In this document: positions 1 through 7,905 of the stretch, in pieces
Layout of the letters: every line of letters begins with the position of its first letter
Numbering within the stretch: position 1 is the first letter of the stretch
Source: Salegentibacter agarivorans
GTDB taxonomy: Bacteria > Bacteroidota > Bacteroidia > Flavobacteriales > Flavobacteriaceae
Assembly (NCBI RefSeq): GCF_900113135.1
Contig: NZ_FOOH01000007.1
Location: forward strand, 107,360 to 171,359
DNA: 64,000 bases
Direction: 5' to 3'
Translations under genes and position numbers: made by a program
The notes under the pieces: model-generated
What the model saw: only the letters and a program-made list of their open reading frames with translations
Told to the model about the DNA's origin: nothing
The model's database searches: none

Positions 1-255
1 AATAGATTTCTTTTCAATCTTTGAAATGAGCCAACCAAAAATGGGCGCAAAAAGTATAGAAAATACGATGGAATGTGTAAAGCCACGGTGAATTTCAATA
101 GCGGTAATAGTATCGGTAAAGGTGCTTGCAAAAGTATCCAGGTCGGGAATTGTGCCCGCAATGGCTCCATAAAGCATCGCTTTGTTCCCAACTTTTTTCC
201 CGAGAACCGCTTCGCCAACGGCTGCGCCTAAGACTATTTGTGTTAGTGAATCCAT
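1..255 (-). CDS. YdjM-like (DUF457) membrane-bound metal-dependent hydrolase, 3' part cut by window edge
   Basis: The reading frame is open for 85 codons from an ATG at 253-255 to the left edge, so only the N-terminal part is present. The protein starts MDSLTQIVLGAAVGEAVLG and has a PDLD motif at residues 37-40 and HRGFTHS at 56-62, then a hydrophobic segment. This is the signature of the YdjM/DUF457 family of inner-membrane proteins, described as putative metal-dependent hydrolases; the conserved Asp and His residues are the likely metal ligands. The substrate is unknown. It is the last gene of the left minus-strand group and is separated from the MutS-like gene by a short palindromic repeat. 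Confidence 0.75.
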   Translation of the reverse strand, partial: MDSLTQIVLGAAVGEAVLGKKVGNKAMLYGAIAGTIPDLDTFASTFTDTITAIEIHRGFTHSIVFSILFAPIFGWLISKIEKKSI

Positions 256-297
256 TTATATTTTTTCCTTTAGCTTCATTCTCTTTGACAATTTAGA

Positions 298-316
298 CCC
301 TGAAATAAATTCAGGG
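298..316. repeat. short palindrome of the CTGAA-N5-TTCAG repeat family
   Basis: CCCTGAA-ATAAA-TTCAGGG forms a perfect 7-bp stem and is followed by TGACG. The same core recurs in many intergenic gaps of this window. It lies between two tandem minus-strand genes and could also act as a weak terminator. Confidence 0.6.
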
Positions 317-327
317 TGACGATGCTG

Positions 328-2106
328 TTAATCATCAACAATCTCCATCTTCCTTAGAAGGAATGAGGCATTCATATTCTGGCAAATTCCATCTTTAAAT
401 TTATAATCAAAATGCAGCTCATCATTGATAATTTCAGCATCAAAATAATGGTTTTTCACCTGACTTAATTCTGAAGTGATTTCGCATAAACTCAAATCGT
501 GCGTAGCGATAATTCCGGTTGAATTAGAGTTCACCAGTTTCCTGATAAACTTTTTAGAGCCAATAGCTTTATCGCTACTATTGGTTCCTTTTAAAATTTC
601 ATCAAGAATAATAAAATATCGATCGGTTTTAATTTCGTCTACTATAAACTTTAAGCGCTTTAATTCTGAAAAGAAATAAGATTCGTCGTCACTTAACGAA
701 TCGCTGGTACGCATACTGGTAATGAGTTTAATCGGCGAATACTTACAGGCTTCAGCACAAACCGGAAGTCCAATATTGCTCATTAAAATTTGAAGGGATA
801 CCGTTCTTAGAAACGTACTTTTCCCTGCCATATTCGCGCCGGTAATAATAAAGAATTCTTCGTCTCCAATCGTAAAATCGTTAGCAACCCTCTTTTTAGG
901 ATCTAAAAGTGGATGCGCCAATTTGATAGCTGAAATACCTCTTTTTTCGTTTACAATTTCAGGAAAAACATAGTTTGGATGATTAAACACGAAATTCCCC
1001 AGGGAATTATAAGCATCGGTAAATTCAATGACCTCAAACCATTTTTCGACGTTTTGGCGGTATGCTGAAATCCATTTTTCTAATTTATAACTCTGGCGAA
1101 GATCCCAGAGTAAAAAACCGTTGCCAAAAATGCCGAAAATCATATTGTTTCGCTGGTCTAATGCATCGATCGCTTTGGAAAATTCTTTGAAAATTGCGGA
1201 TGCCTTTTTCTTTTCTGAATGAATAAGCGACTGGTTTTTCTTTAAAATTTCTGAAGAAAAATCTTCTTTTTCAAGAAGTTCCAGCAACAAATGATATTGA
1301 TGAAAAGTATCCTGAACTTTACTTACGCTCCCCGAAAGTAAATTGATTTTCTTCAGGTAAATTCCTGTAAAAAGTAAGCCGGCTAAGAACCACAGAAAAA
1401 GATGAATTCCCTTTAAATAATCAAAAGAATAACCCGCGATCACTAGAATGGAAATCACCGAAAAGACAGTGGGCAACCATTTCATATAATTCGGAACAAA
1501 ATTCTTATAATTTTTAAACCATTTAATGACGGTTTTTGATGGGGTCTCAGTTTTTACCAATCTGGCTAAGGCCGTAAATTCCTGTCTCCATTCAGCTTTA
1601 GTTGCAAGTTCTTTAACGGCTTCCTGTTTCTGAGAAATATCTTCTATGCTATTTTCAGTAAAAATACCAGCAAGCTTTTTAGTACCTTCATAAAGTGCGG
1701 TTCGGTTGGAATACTGGAAAAAGGAACCCCTTCCAAATAAGTCGATATCCTGGCTGTAAGGATGAACGGGATTTTCAAATTCACTGCCTTCGGGTAAATC
1801 CTGAAAATTCCGGGTTTTTAAAATATCAATTTCCAGTTCGTTTAGCTTGATGATTTCCTTTTGCTTATCACTCTTATCTTTAAGATTGCTGTGCCTGGAA
1901 ACCAGGAATAAAAAAAGTGCAATCCCACCAATAACTACAGGAACGATCACATTCATATTTCCGAAAAAATAATAGATCGTAAAACATATTGCTAGAAAAA
2001 TGAAAAGCCTGATTAAACTGGAGACCAGCAATTTTGTAGAGATCTTGCTTAATTCCTGCTGGTGTATTTCTTTTTGCTTTGAATAAAATTCTAATGGGTT
2101 ATTCAT
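328..2106 (-). CDS. MutS-related ATPase with membrane segments
   Basis: This 592-residue protein carries only the C-terminal ATPase part of MutS. A Walker A motif GANMAGKST is at about 423-431, a Walker B motif YFIILDE at about 497-503, and a downstream IATHD switch follows. The mismatch-recognition domain of MutS is absent. In its place are two hydrophobic segments near residues 28-70 and two more near 215-252, so the protein is probably anchored in the inner membrane with the ATPase in the cytoplasm. Such MutS-like proteins are common in Bacteroidota and have no established role; mismatch repair is unlikely without the N-terminal domains. The start overlaps the upstream YjbR-like gene by 8 bp, which suggests translational coupling. 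Confidence 0.85.
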   Translation of the reverse strand: MNNPLEFYSKQKEIHQQELSKISTKLLVSSLIRLFIFLAICFTIYYFFGNMNVIVPVVIGGIALFLFLVSRHSNLKDKSDKQKEIIKLNELEIDILKTRNFQDLPEGSEFENPVHPYSQDIDLFGRGSFFQYSNRTALYEGTKKLAGIFTENSIEDISQKQEAVKELATKAEWRQEFTALARLVKTETPSKTVIKWFKNYKNFVPNYMKWLPTVFSVISILVIAGYSFDYLKGIHLFLWFLAGLLFTGIYLKKINLLSGSVSKVQDTFHQYHLLLELLEKEDFSSEILKKNQSLIHSEKKKASAIFKEFSKAIDALDQRNNMIFGIFGNGFLLWDLRQSYKLEKWISAYRQNVEKWFEVIEFTDAYNSLGNFVFNHPNYVFPEIVNEKRGISAIKLAHPLLDPKKRVANDFTIGDEEFFIITGANMAGKSTFLRTVSLQILMSNIGLPVCAEACKYSPIKLITSMRTSDSLSDDESYFFSELKRLKFIVDEIKTDRYFIILDEILKGTNSSDKAIGSKKFIRKLVNSNSTGIIATHDLSLCEITSELSQVKNHYFDAEIINDELHFDYKFKDGICQNMNASFLLRKMEIVDD

Positions 2107-2482
2107 CTAAATCTTTAAGTTCTTGTTGTTGCTTTTTGGTTAATCCCGCTTCTACCAAATTGTAAGAATCGTCTACTAATTGAAAAATAAAATCGGGCTT
2201 TAAGTGACCATCCAGGATCACTGTGTTCCAATGCTGTTTGTTCATATGGTAACCGGGTAAAATATTATTCTCGTATTCTTCCCGCAATCTTATAGCTTCT
2301 TCTGGATCACATTTTAAATTTACACTAAGCGGAATCGCATCAAGACCGGCCAAGGCAAACATCTTGCCCATAACTTTAAAAACCAGCGTATCTGGACCAA
2401 AAGGTAAGCCTTCTGTCACGCCTTTTTTACTGATGCAGTAGTTTCTAAGGGTTTCGATGTCCATATATTTAAGAATTGTCAT
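2099..2482 (-). CDS. MmcQ/YjbR-family small protein
   Basis: The 127-residue product matches the YjbR/MmcQ family. It has the N-terminal helix MDIETLRNYCISKKGVTE, the central FKVMGKMFAL strand, and the typical C-terminal HMNKQHWNTVIL segment. The family has a double-wing fold related to DNA-binding domains, but its cellular role is not settled. The reading frame allows an ATG at 2482, but the family usually begins at the second ATG (2464, MDIETL), so the first six residues are probably not made. It overlaps the MutS-like gene downstream by 8 bp. Confidence 0.85.
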   Translation of the reverse strand: MTILKYMDIETLRNYCISKKGVTEGLPFGPDTLVFKVMGKMFALAGLDAIPLSVNLKCDPEEAIRLREEYENNILPGYHMNKQHWNTVILDGHLKPDFIFQLVDDSYNLVEAGLTKKQQQELKDLDE

Positions 2483-2544
2483 TTCCGTGAAGACGGAAAT
2501 CTATCTAATAATCAATATGCTAGATCCTGAAACAAGTTCAGGAT
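2481..2544. repeat. pair of intergenic palindromes
   Basis: Two hairpins sit in tandem. ATTTCCGT-GAAG-ACGGAAAT is at 2481-2500 and ATCCTGAA-ACAAG-TTCAGGAT is at 2524-2544, followed by TGACG. The first is related to the palindrome at 12600-12619, the second to the CTGAA/TTCAG family. The first hairpin lies just upstream of, or overlapping, the start of the YjbR-like gene. Confidence 0.6.
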
Positions 2545-2555
2545 GACGTCACCGT

Positions 2556-3170
2556 CTAATTTTCAATCTTCGCCTGATTTCTATCTTCTAAAGTCAGCGC
2601 GGTATAATCTAGCTTCCAACCTATGGTTTCCACTATTTTTTCCATCAATAAAATAGTATCCAGCGCCTCTTTTCTCGCCTGGTCTAAAAGTCCGCTTTGG
2701 GGAATTTTATCAACTATATAGTTTTTGGCGTCGCGGTTAATATCAGTAAGATCTGAAGTAGTGAACGGATTTGCCCATCCCTCGCGCTTATCATAATATT
2801 TAAAATCTGTTTCTACAGTAAGTAATTCGGGCTGCGGAAAATTGGTGAGCACAATGGTTTTCTTTTCATTCTCGCTATTCATTCGCACTTTACTAAGGTC
2901 AAAACCTACGTGCGCTTTGGCATTAACCAACACTATGGCCTTTTTCTTTCCTAAGAGCAAACTCAGGTATTTTTCTTTTAAATTCTCGTAATGATAGACT
3001 TCAGAAAAATCGCCTTCAACGGTTATAAATTTGCAAACACTCCTTATTTTATCCATAATCACCAAGGACTGCTCATTGGTTTTAAGCTTTGATTTCTCCT
3101 TATTAAACCTGGCAAAAATAAAATAAGCCACGACCGCTCCCACGGCCAATCCGATAAATAAAAATTCCAT
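2556..3170 (-). CDS. DUF4230 protein (copy 1)
   Basis: The 204-residue protein begins with one membrane-spanning segment (about residues 2-20). A soluble domain follows with the pattern ITVEGDFSEVYHYENLKEKY, then KKAIVLVNAKAHVGFDLSKV and a C-terminal GWKLDY motif. This matches DUF4230, a family of single-pass membrane proteins of unknown function. A second protein of the same length and layout is encoded at 46879-47493. The stop is 1 bp from the DUF4260 gene's side of the cluster, so the genes at 2556-4265 are probably one transcription unit. Confidence 0.85.
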   Translation of the reverse strand: MEFLFIGLAVGAVVAYFIFARFNKEKSKLKTNEQSLVIMDKIRSVCKFITVEGDFSEVYHYENLKEKYLSLLLGKKKAIVLVNAKAHVGFDLSKVRMNSENEKKTIVLTNFPQPELLTVETDFKYYDKREGWANPFTTSDLTDINRDAKNYIVDKIPQSGLLDQARKEALDTILLMEKIVETIGWKLDYTALTLEDRNQAKIEN

Positions 3171-3171
3171 A

Positions 3172-3522
3172 TTAATTTCCTATTTCTCCCAAATGAGTGA
3201 ACTTGAAGCCTTTTTCATACTTGAGCCCGTAGCCTAAAATACGATCAAAAGCCGCGTGTGAAAACAAAATTACACCTATTAATTGAAATACTTCATTTTG
3301 CAGGTAAAATCCCAGGAACCAGATTGAAATCGCAAATCCTTTATGATGAAAAAGGTTATAAATTAAAGCACCAATTTTATTATTGAAGAGATATCCAAGC
3401 ATTCCAAAATCTGGTGTAAAAAATAAAACTAAAAACCACCACCAGGCAAAGTCTAATCGGCTAAAAGCGAAGATTCCCAATATTAACATTCCGAGTTCTT
3501 CAAGTGCGAGTGTTATTTTCAT
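3172..3522 (-). CDS. DUF4260 small membrane protein
   Basis: The 116-residue protein is largely hydrophobic with about three to four transmembrane segments. It contains the motif FTPDFGMLGYLFN in the middle and FSHAAFDRILGYGLKY near the C-terminus, both typical of DUF4260. The conserved Asp and His residues lie at membrane boundaries, but no activity is known for the family. Its ATG overlaps the stop of the upstream cyclase-family gene by 4 bp (ATGA), and the DUF4230 gene follows after 1 bp, so the three are likely co-transcribed. Confidence 0.85.
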   Translation of the reverse strand: MKITLALEELGMLILGIFAFSRLDFAWWWFLVLFFTPDFGMLGYLFNNKIGALIYNLFHHKGFAISIWFLGFYLQNEVFQLIGVILFSHAAFDRILGYGLKYEKGFKFTHLGEIGN

Positions 3523-4265
3523 AAGAATTTATATAAAACAGGTTTTGAGGGGCTGGCATCGTTTTCAAAAGAAGCTATTTGCAGGTTTAGCAAATAATCC
3601 CCATCCTCCATAGAATTAGGAACATACACAAGTTCGGTAATAGTAGCATCAAACCGAGTGTTTTTCGGGTAATTCCAAAAAGCTTTATGCGCCAATAATT
3701 TCCCGTCATCCTTTTCCTTATCTACCGAAGGTAAATCTATAAGCAAATGTTTTACACCGGAATTTCTAAGATAAACCGCGGCCTCTTCACTAAGATAAGG
3801 CCAATTGGTATGTGAATATTTTTTAGTCTGCTTTTCCCTGAAATTGGGCAGCGTGCGTATAATTAAAGCTTCCGTTTCATTCGGCTGAATTTTCTCCCTC
3901 AAAATTGCCTCGGAAATCACCTTATCTTCTCCTCTTGTTTCAGGCTCTACTGAAATCAGTTTAGAAAGAAAGAAGAAAGTTTTTAAGGTTTGATTGACGC
4001 TGTAAAATTCCCTGGAAATATGCCCTACACATTCGGTATGCGTACCGTGAGCGTGCGGATTAAACTGAATATTATTAAAATTAACCGAGGCTCCTTCTGA
4101 AACTTTCCCAATAAAATCACCGTCTTTAACCGGATTTATTTTAGGAGCATCTAAATACCAGGCCACCGGGTTTTTAGCATCGCCCCGCAAACCAATGGAA
4201 ATATCAATTGGTTTGGAAAGATCGGTTTCGTAAGTTTTCCTGTTGAGTTCTATACTTGCTTTCAC
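3519..4265 (-). CDS. cyclase-family (kynurenine formamidase-like) metal hydrolase
   Basis: The 248-residue protein belongs to the cyclase/kynurenine formamidase family (Pfam Cyclase). The zinc-binding signature appears as HAHGTHTECVGHIS around residues 72-85. Members hydrolyse amide or lactone bonds, kynurenine formamidase (KynB) being the best-known case. This protein lacks enough identity to a named enzyme to assign the substrate. No other kynurenine-pathway gene is nearby. It is the first gene of a compact minus-strand cluster with DUF4260 and DUF4230 downstream. Confidence 0.8.
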   Translation of the reverse strand: MKASIELNRKTYETDLSKPIDISIGLRGDAKNPVAWYLDAPKINPVKDGDFIGKVSEGASVNFNNIQFNPHAHGTHTECVGHISREFYSVNQTLKTFFFLSKLISVEPETRGEDKVISEAILREKIQPNETEALIIRTLPNFREKQTKKYSHTNWPYLSEEAAVYLRNSGVKHLLIDLPSVDKEKDDGKLLAHKAFWNYPKNTRFDATITELVYVPNSMEDGDYLLNLQIASFENDASPSKPVLYKFL

Positions 4266-4344
4266 AAGATAAATGTATTAAAAAGTTTCTGCTATTAAAT
4301 ATGAAAATGGAATAATAAGAATCTTTGGCAAATGTCATCTGATT

Positions 4345-4445
4345 GTCATCCAGAACTTGTTTCAGAGCCTGCCCCGATTTTATTCGGGGATCTAAGTTTT
4401 TAGTAACTAGAACATGTTAGAAGCTGAAATAAATTCAGCTTGACG
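4345..4445. repeat. roughly 105-bp palindromic intergenic element (copy A)
   Basis: The element runs from GTCATCCAGAACTTG to TTCAGCTTGACG. Its ends are inverted (GTCA...TGAC). It contains a central CCCCGA/TCGGGG hairpin (4372-4389) and a distal AAGCTGAA-ATAAA-TTCAGCTT hairpin (4421-4441). A nearly identical copy is at 48769-48872 and divergent copies are at 12690-12804 and 54887-54956. There is no coding capacity. Confidence 0.7.
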
Positions 4446-4498
4446 AGGTTTGAGTTTGTTGTATAGTTTTTAAATTGAAAGTCAAAAACTAGCATTTC

Positions 4499-5677
4499 TT
4501 AATCCAGGAAAAACAAATCTGCAGCAATCCCGTCGCTTAAAAATTTCCCTTTGGAAGTAATATGATAGATCCCATTTTGTTCCCGAAGTAGATCTTCCTT
4601 TTGTAACGGTTTAGCAAGTTCCAAAAAATGGGCTTTATATTTTTCTCCAAACTTCCCGGAAACCTCAGCAAGCTCTACTCCAAATTTTGTGCGAAGCCGC
4701 GTCATTACATATTCGTTGTATTTATCTGAAAGCGATAAGGTCTCAGTTTCTTGGGGAATTTTATCATTTTCCAGGGCTTTTATATATAAAGGATTATTGG
4801 AGATGTTCCATTTCCTGGAATCCCCATCATAAGAATGCGCGGCAGGACCAATACCTAAATAAGGTTTCCCCAGCCAATATGCAGTGTTGTTTTCTGAAAA
4901 ATAATCAGGCTTGCCGAAATTAGAAAACTCGTAATGTTCAAAACCATTTTTTGTAAGGGTTTCCACCAGGATTTCGAAATGAAGTTTAGCGGCTTCATCA
5001 TCTACCGGTTTTATTTTTCCTCTTTCAATAAATTTTTGAAGCGCGGTATTCGGTTCTACGGTAAGTGCATAACTGGAAATATGAGGCACGCCAAGTTCAA
5101 GTGAAATTTCTATATTTCGTTGCCATCGTTCCGCACTCATTCCAGGGATTCCGTAAATAAGATCTATAGAAATATTATCGAAATATGATTTTGCGAGTTT
5201 TATACTTTTTAAAGCTTCCTCGGAATTATGCGCGCGGTTCATCAGCTTTAAATCTTCTTCAAAAAAAGATTGAACTCCGATACTCAACCGGTTTATTTTT
5301 GAAGCTTTCAACATTTTCAACTTTTCTTCGGTTAGATCGTCGGGATTTGCTTCCAGGGTAATTTCAGGATTTTCAGCAATCTTATAATTCGCATAAATTG
5401 TCTCAAAAATTTGCTGAAGTTCCTCCGCTTCTAACAAACTGGGAGTTCCGCCACCAAAATAGATCGTCTGGATTTCAGGAGAGTTAAGCTCATTTTTCCG
5501 CAGCACTAATTCCCTACATAACATTTCCACAAGCTTTCCCTTCTTTTTTAAAGAGGTAGAGAAATGAAAATCACAATAGTGACAAGCCTGCTTACAGAAA
5601 GGAATGTGAATGTATAAGCCCCCTCCGCCCCCAAAGGGGGAACCCGTAGATTCCTTCTCGCTACTATTGGTTTTCAT
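4499..5677 (-). CDS. hemW: HemW-like radical SAM heme chaperone
   Basis: The 392-residue protein has the radical SAM motif CxxxCxxC (C28, C32, C35 in IPFCKQACHYCDFHFS), the glycine-rich IYFGGGTPS stretch, and a C-terminal HemN-like domain. HemW proteins resemble coproporphyrinogen III dehydrogenase but lack its fourth conserved cysteine arrangement and act in heme delivery. The CxxxCxxC is followed by DFHF, as in HemW. The first 20 residues (including SPFGGGGG) are unlike the family, which normally starts a few residues before YIHIPF. They are encoded by a C5-A3-G5 palindrome and look like an insertion. The gene lies 14 bp downstream of ruvC, probably in one operon. Confidence 0.88.
   Translation of the reverse strand: MKTNSSEKESTGSPFGGGGGLYIHIPFCKQACHYCDFHFSTSLKKKGKLVEMLCRELVLRKNELNSPEIQTIYFGGGTPSLLEAEELQQIFETIYANYKIAENPEITLEANPDDLTEEKLKMLKASKINRLSIGVQSFFEEDLKLMNRAHNSEEALKSIKLAKSYFDNISIDLIYGIPGMSAERWQRNIEISLELGVPHISSYALTVEPNTALQKFIERGKIKPVDDEAAKLHFEILVETLTKNGFEHYEFSNFGKPDYFSENNTAYWLGKPYLGIGPAAHSYDGDSRKWNISNNPLYIKALENDKIPQETETLSLSDKYNEYVMTRLRTKFGVELAEVSGKFGEKYKAHFLELAKPLQKEDLLREQNGIYHITSKGKFLSDGIAADLFFLD
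5628..5640. repeat. C5-A3-G5 palindrome inside the 5' end of hemW
   Basis: CCCCC-AAA-GGGGG with an adjacent G/C-rich run encodes the unusual SPFGGGGG stretch of HemW. The base composition is very unlike the surrounding AT-rich genes. Confidence 0.5.
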
Positions 5678-5691
5678 AGAATATAATCTCT

Positions 5692-6291
5692 TTATTTTTT
5701 GGAATTTTTTCCCCTTAGATTTACCGAACTAACTCCCCCTTTAGAATCTGGAGAGCTATTTTGCTTTACAAAAGCAGCCCAACCCGAATAGCTTTTCCCC
5801 ACTTCGGTTATACCTGAATTGTAAAAATGACAAACCGCAGCTGCAAGTCCGTCGGTTGAGTCGAGATTCTTTGGTAATGATTTCAAACCTAATAAACTTT
5901 GCAGCATTTTTGCCACCTGCTCTTTACTGGCATTCCCATTCCCGGTAATTGCCATTTTAATTTTCTTGGGTAAATATTCAGTAATTGGTATTTCTCTTGA
6001 AAGTCCGGCGGCCATAGCCACGCCCTGTGCCCTTCCCAGCTTAAGCATAGATTGTACGTTTTTACCAAAAAACGGGGCTTCAATTGCAATTTCATCTGGA
6101 TGATAAGTATCTATCAACTCTATGGTACGTTCAAAAATCAATTTTAGTTTAACGTAATGATCGCTGTATTTACTTAGCTGCAACTCGTTTAGCTGCATAA
6201 ATTTCATCTGCTTGTTTTCCACTTTTATGAGTCCGAAGCCCATAATGGTGGTACCGGGATCAATTCCTAAAATGATTCTTTCGCTTTTCAA
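5692..6291 (-). CDS. ruvC: crossover junction endodeoxyribonuclease RuvC
   Basis: RuvC resolves Holliday junctions as a dimer with RuvAB. The 199-residue protein shows the first catalytic aspartate in ILGIDPGTTIMGFG (D11), the glutamate in IAIEAPFF, and the C-terminal acidic pair in LDSTDGLAAAVCH. The QGVAMAAG and KKIKMAITGNGNASKEQV segments are also typical. The last 20 or so residues (from SSPDSKGG onward) exceed the usual Bacteroidota length and are low-complexity, encoded near another C5-T3 motif. The gene starts 187 bp from the divergent glycosyltransferase and is followed after 14 bp by hemW. Confidence 0.93.
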   Translation of the reverse strand: MKSERIILGIDPGTTIMGFGLIKVENKQMKFMQLNELQLSKYSDHYVKLKLIFERTIELIDTYHPDEIAIEAPFFGKNVQSMLKLGRAQGVAMAAGLSREIPITEYLPKKIKMAITGNGNASKEQVAKMLQSLLGLKSLPKNLDSTDGLAAAVCHFYNSGITEVGKSYSGWAAFVKQNSSPDSKGGVSSVNLRGKNSKK

Positions 6292-6330
6292 AATACTTTT
6301 TTCAATTTAAAATTCACCAAATTATAGGTA

Positions 6331-6375
6331 GCTTAGCAAAGCTAAGCAATTTCATTTCCTTACTCGCTAAGCGAG
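6331..6375. repeat. two hairpins in the ruvC/glycosyltransferase divergent region
   Basis: GCTTAGC-AAA-GCTAAGC (6331-6347) and CTCGCT-A-AGCGAG (6363-6375) sit 15 bp apart between two divergent starts. They share a GCTTAG/CTAAGC core. Their position would suit an operator or a mobile palindrome; nothing here decides which. Confidence 0.45.
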
Positions 6376-6478
6376 ATTTCAAATACGCCATAGTTAAGAT
6401 ATTTTCTCTTTCTACTGCTCTTCAATTTGCAGTGATTTGATTTACTTTACAGGGAAATTAAGACTTTAAAAACCGAGT

Positions 6479-7627
6479 ATGTTCATCTTTGTTATAATCT
6501 GTATTTGTTATTCGGTTTTAATGCTAATGCTGCTTTACGGCTGGAAAAAAATTCCTGAATTCTCTTCGGAAAGTTCCCCTGCGGAAATCCGGTTTTCGAT
6601 CATTGTTCCTTTTAGAAATGAAACTGAAAATTTACCGAATTTATTGAATTCCTTATCCCAGATAAATTATCCTGAATCTAAGTTTGAAATACTCCTGGTG
6701 AACGATGAATCTGAAGATAATTCGGTGGAAATCATCGAGGAATTTCAGGAGAATCATTCAGAATTCGGTGTAAAACTTTTAGAAAACAAACGGGTTTCCA
6801 ATTCTCCAAAAAAAAACGCCATTAACACTGCGATTAATTCTGCTAATTTTGAATATATAATTACCACAGATGCCGACTGTAAGATTCCTAAAAACTGGTT
6901 AAAAAGCTACAATGATTTTATCCTTAAAACCGGAAATAAACTCATTGCCGGGCCGGTGGCTTTAAGTTCTCTTCCAACAGCAAACACAAATATAAAACGT
7001 AAAAATATCTTAAGGAACTTTGAAGAGTTAGATGTTTTAAGTCTGCAGGCATCTACTGCCGGAGCCTTCGGTATCGGGAAAGCATTTATGTGCAATGGCG
7101 CAAATTTATGTTATGAGAAAGATGCCTTTTTAGAAGTTTCAGGGTTTACCGGAAATGATAACATTGCAAGCGGTGATGATGTTTTTTTGCTTCAAAAATT
7201 TCAACAGGAGAATTATAAAATCGGGTTTTTAAAAAGTAAAGAAGTACTCGTTTATACCAAACCTCAACAAAGTTTTGGTAATCTGGTGTCACAGCGAATT
7301 CGTTGGGCTTCTAAAGCGCCGGCTTATAAAGGTTTATTTGCAAAATTCACAGGAGTAAGCGTACTTTTGATGAACCTAAGTCTTGTGATCGCTCTTTTTT
7401 TAGTCTTCTTTCAAATCCTGCTCTACCAGCCTATTTTGATTATTTTTCTAGTAAAATTTAATCTTGATTTTATTCTGATCTACAGTTCAGCTAAATTTTT
7501 TCAGCGAGAAACAGTATTGCGAAGTTATTTTTGGAGCAGTATCTTTTATCCTTTTTTTAGCACTTACGTCGCGGTTAAATCCCTATTTTCGGACTTTTCC
7601 TGGAAGGGAAGACAATTTAAAAACTAA
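6479..7627 (+). CDS. membrane-bound family 2 glycosyltransferase
   Basis: The 382-residue protein begins with a transmembrane helix (about residues 2-22). A GT-A catalytic domain follows, with FSIIVPFRNETENLP, an LLVNDESEDNS nucleotide-sugar motif, a TTDADC (DxD-type) motif and QRIRW (QxxRW-type) near residue 270. Two or three hydrophobic segments close the C-terminus. This layout is that of processive-type family 2 transferases that add sugars to lipid or polysaccharide at the cytoplasmic face of the membrane. The acceptor is unknown and no polysaccharide locus surrounds it. The YciI-like gene follows after 2 bp and is probably co-transcribed. Confidence 0.85.
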   Translation: MFIFVIICICYSVLMLMLLYGWKKIPEFSSESSPAEIRFSIIVPFRNETENLPNLLNSLSQINYPESKFEILLVNDESEDNSVEIIEEFQENHSEFGVKLLENKRVSNSPKKNAINTAINSANFEYIITTDADCKIPKNWLKSYNDFILKTGNKLIAGPVALSSLPTANTNIKRKNILRNFEELDVLSLQASTAGAFGIGKAFMCNGANLCYEKDAFLEVSGFTGNDNIASGDDVFLLQKFQQENYKIGFLKSKEVLVYTKPQQSFGNLVSQRIRWASKAPAYKGLFAKFTGVSVLLMNLSLVIALFLVFFQILLYQPILIIFLVKFNLDFILIYSSAKFFQRETVLRSYFWSSIFYPFFSTYVAVKSLFSDFSWKGRQFKN

Positions 7628-7629
7628 AG

Positions 7630-7905
7630 ATGAATTATTATATTTTAGATTATATCACCTCTGATAATTACCTGGAGGAAAGGGTGAAATACCGAAAAGA
7701 ACACTTAAATCACGCCACCGAATATTTTAATGAAGGCTATTTAATACTTGGAGGAGCCATCGACTCGGCAAACGAAGCGGTATTAGTTTTTAAAGCCGAA
7801 AGTGAGAAAATCGCGGAAGCTTTTGCTAAAAATGACCCATATGTAAAAAACGGACTTATTAAAAGCTGGTCGGTAAAAAAATGGAATGTGGTGATTGGTA
7901 ATTAA
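7630..7905 (+). CDS. YciI-family protein
   Basis: The 91-residue protein has the ferredoxin-like YciI fold pattern. A central HLNHATEYFNEGYLILGGAI segment carries the conserved His, and a C-terminal FAKNDPYVKNGLI segment carries the conserved Asp-Pro. YciI-type proteins are small, often dimeric, and mostly of unknown function; some are dehydrochlorinase-like enzymes. It starts 2 bp after the glycosyltransferase stop. Its 3' end overlaps the convergent hicB gene by 4 bp. Confidence 0.82.
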   Translation: MNYYILDYITSDNYLEERVKYRKEHLNHATEYFNEGYLILGGAIDSANEAVLVFKAESEKIAEAFAKNDPYVKNGLIKSWSVKKWNVVIGN

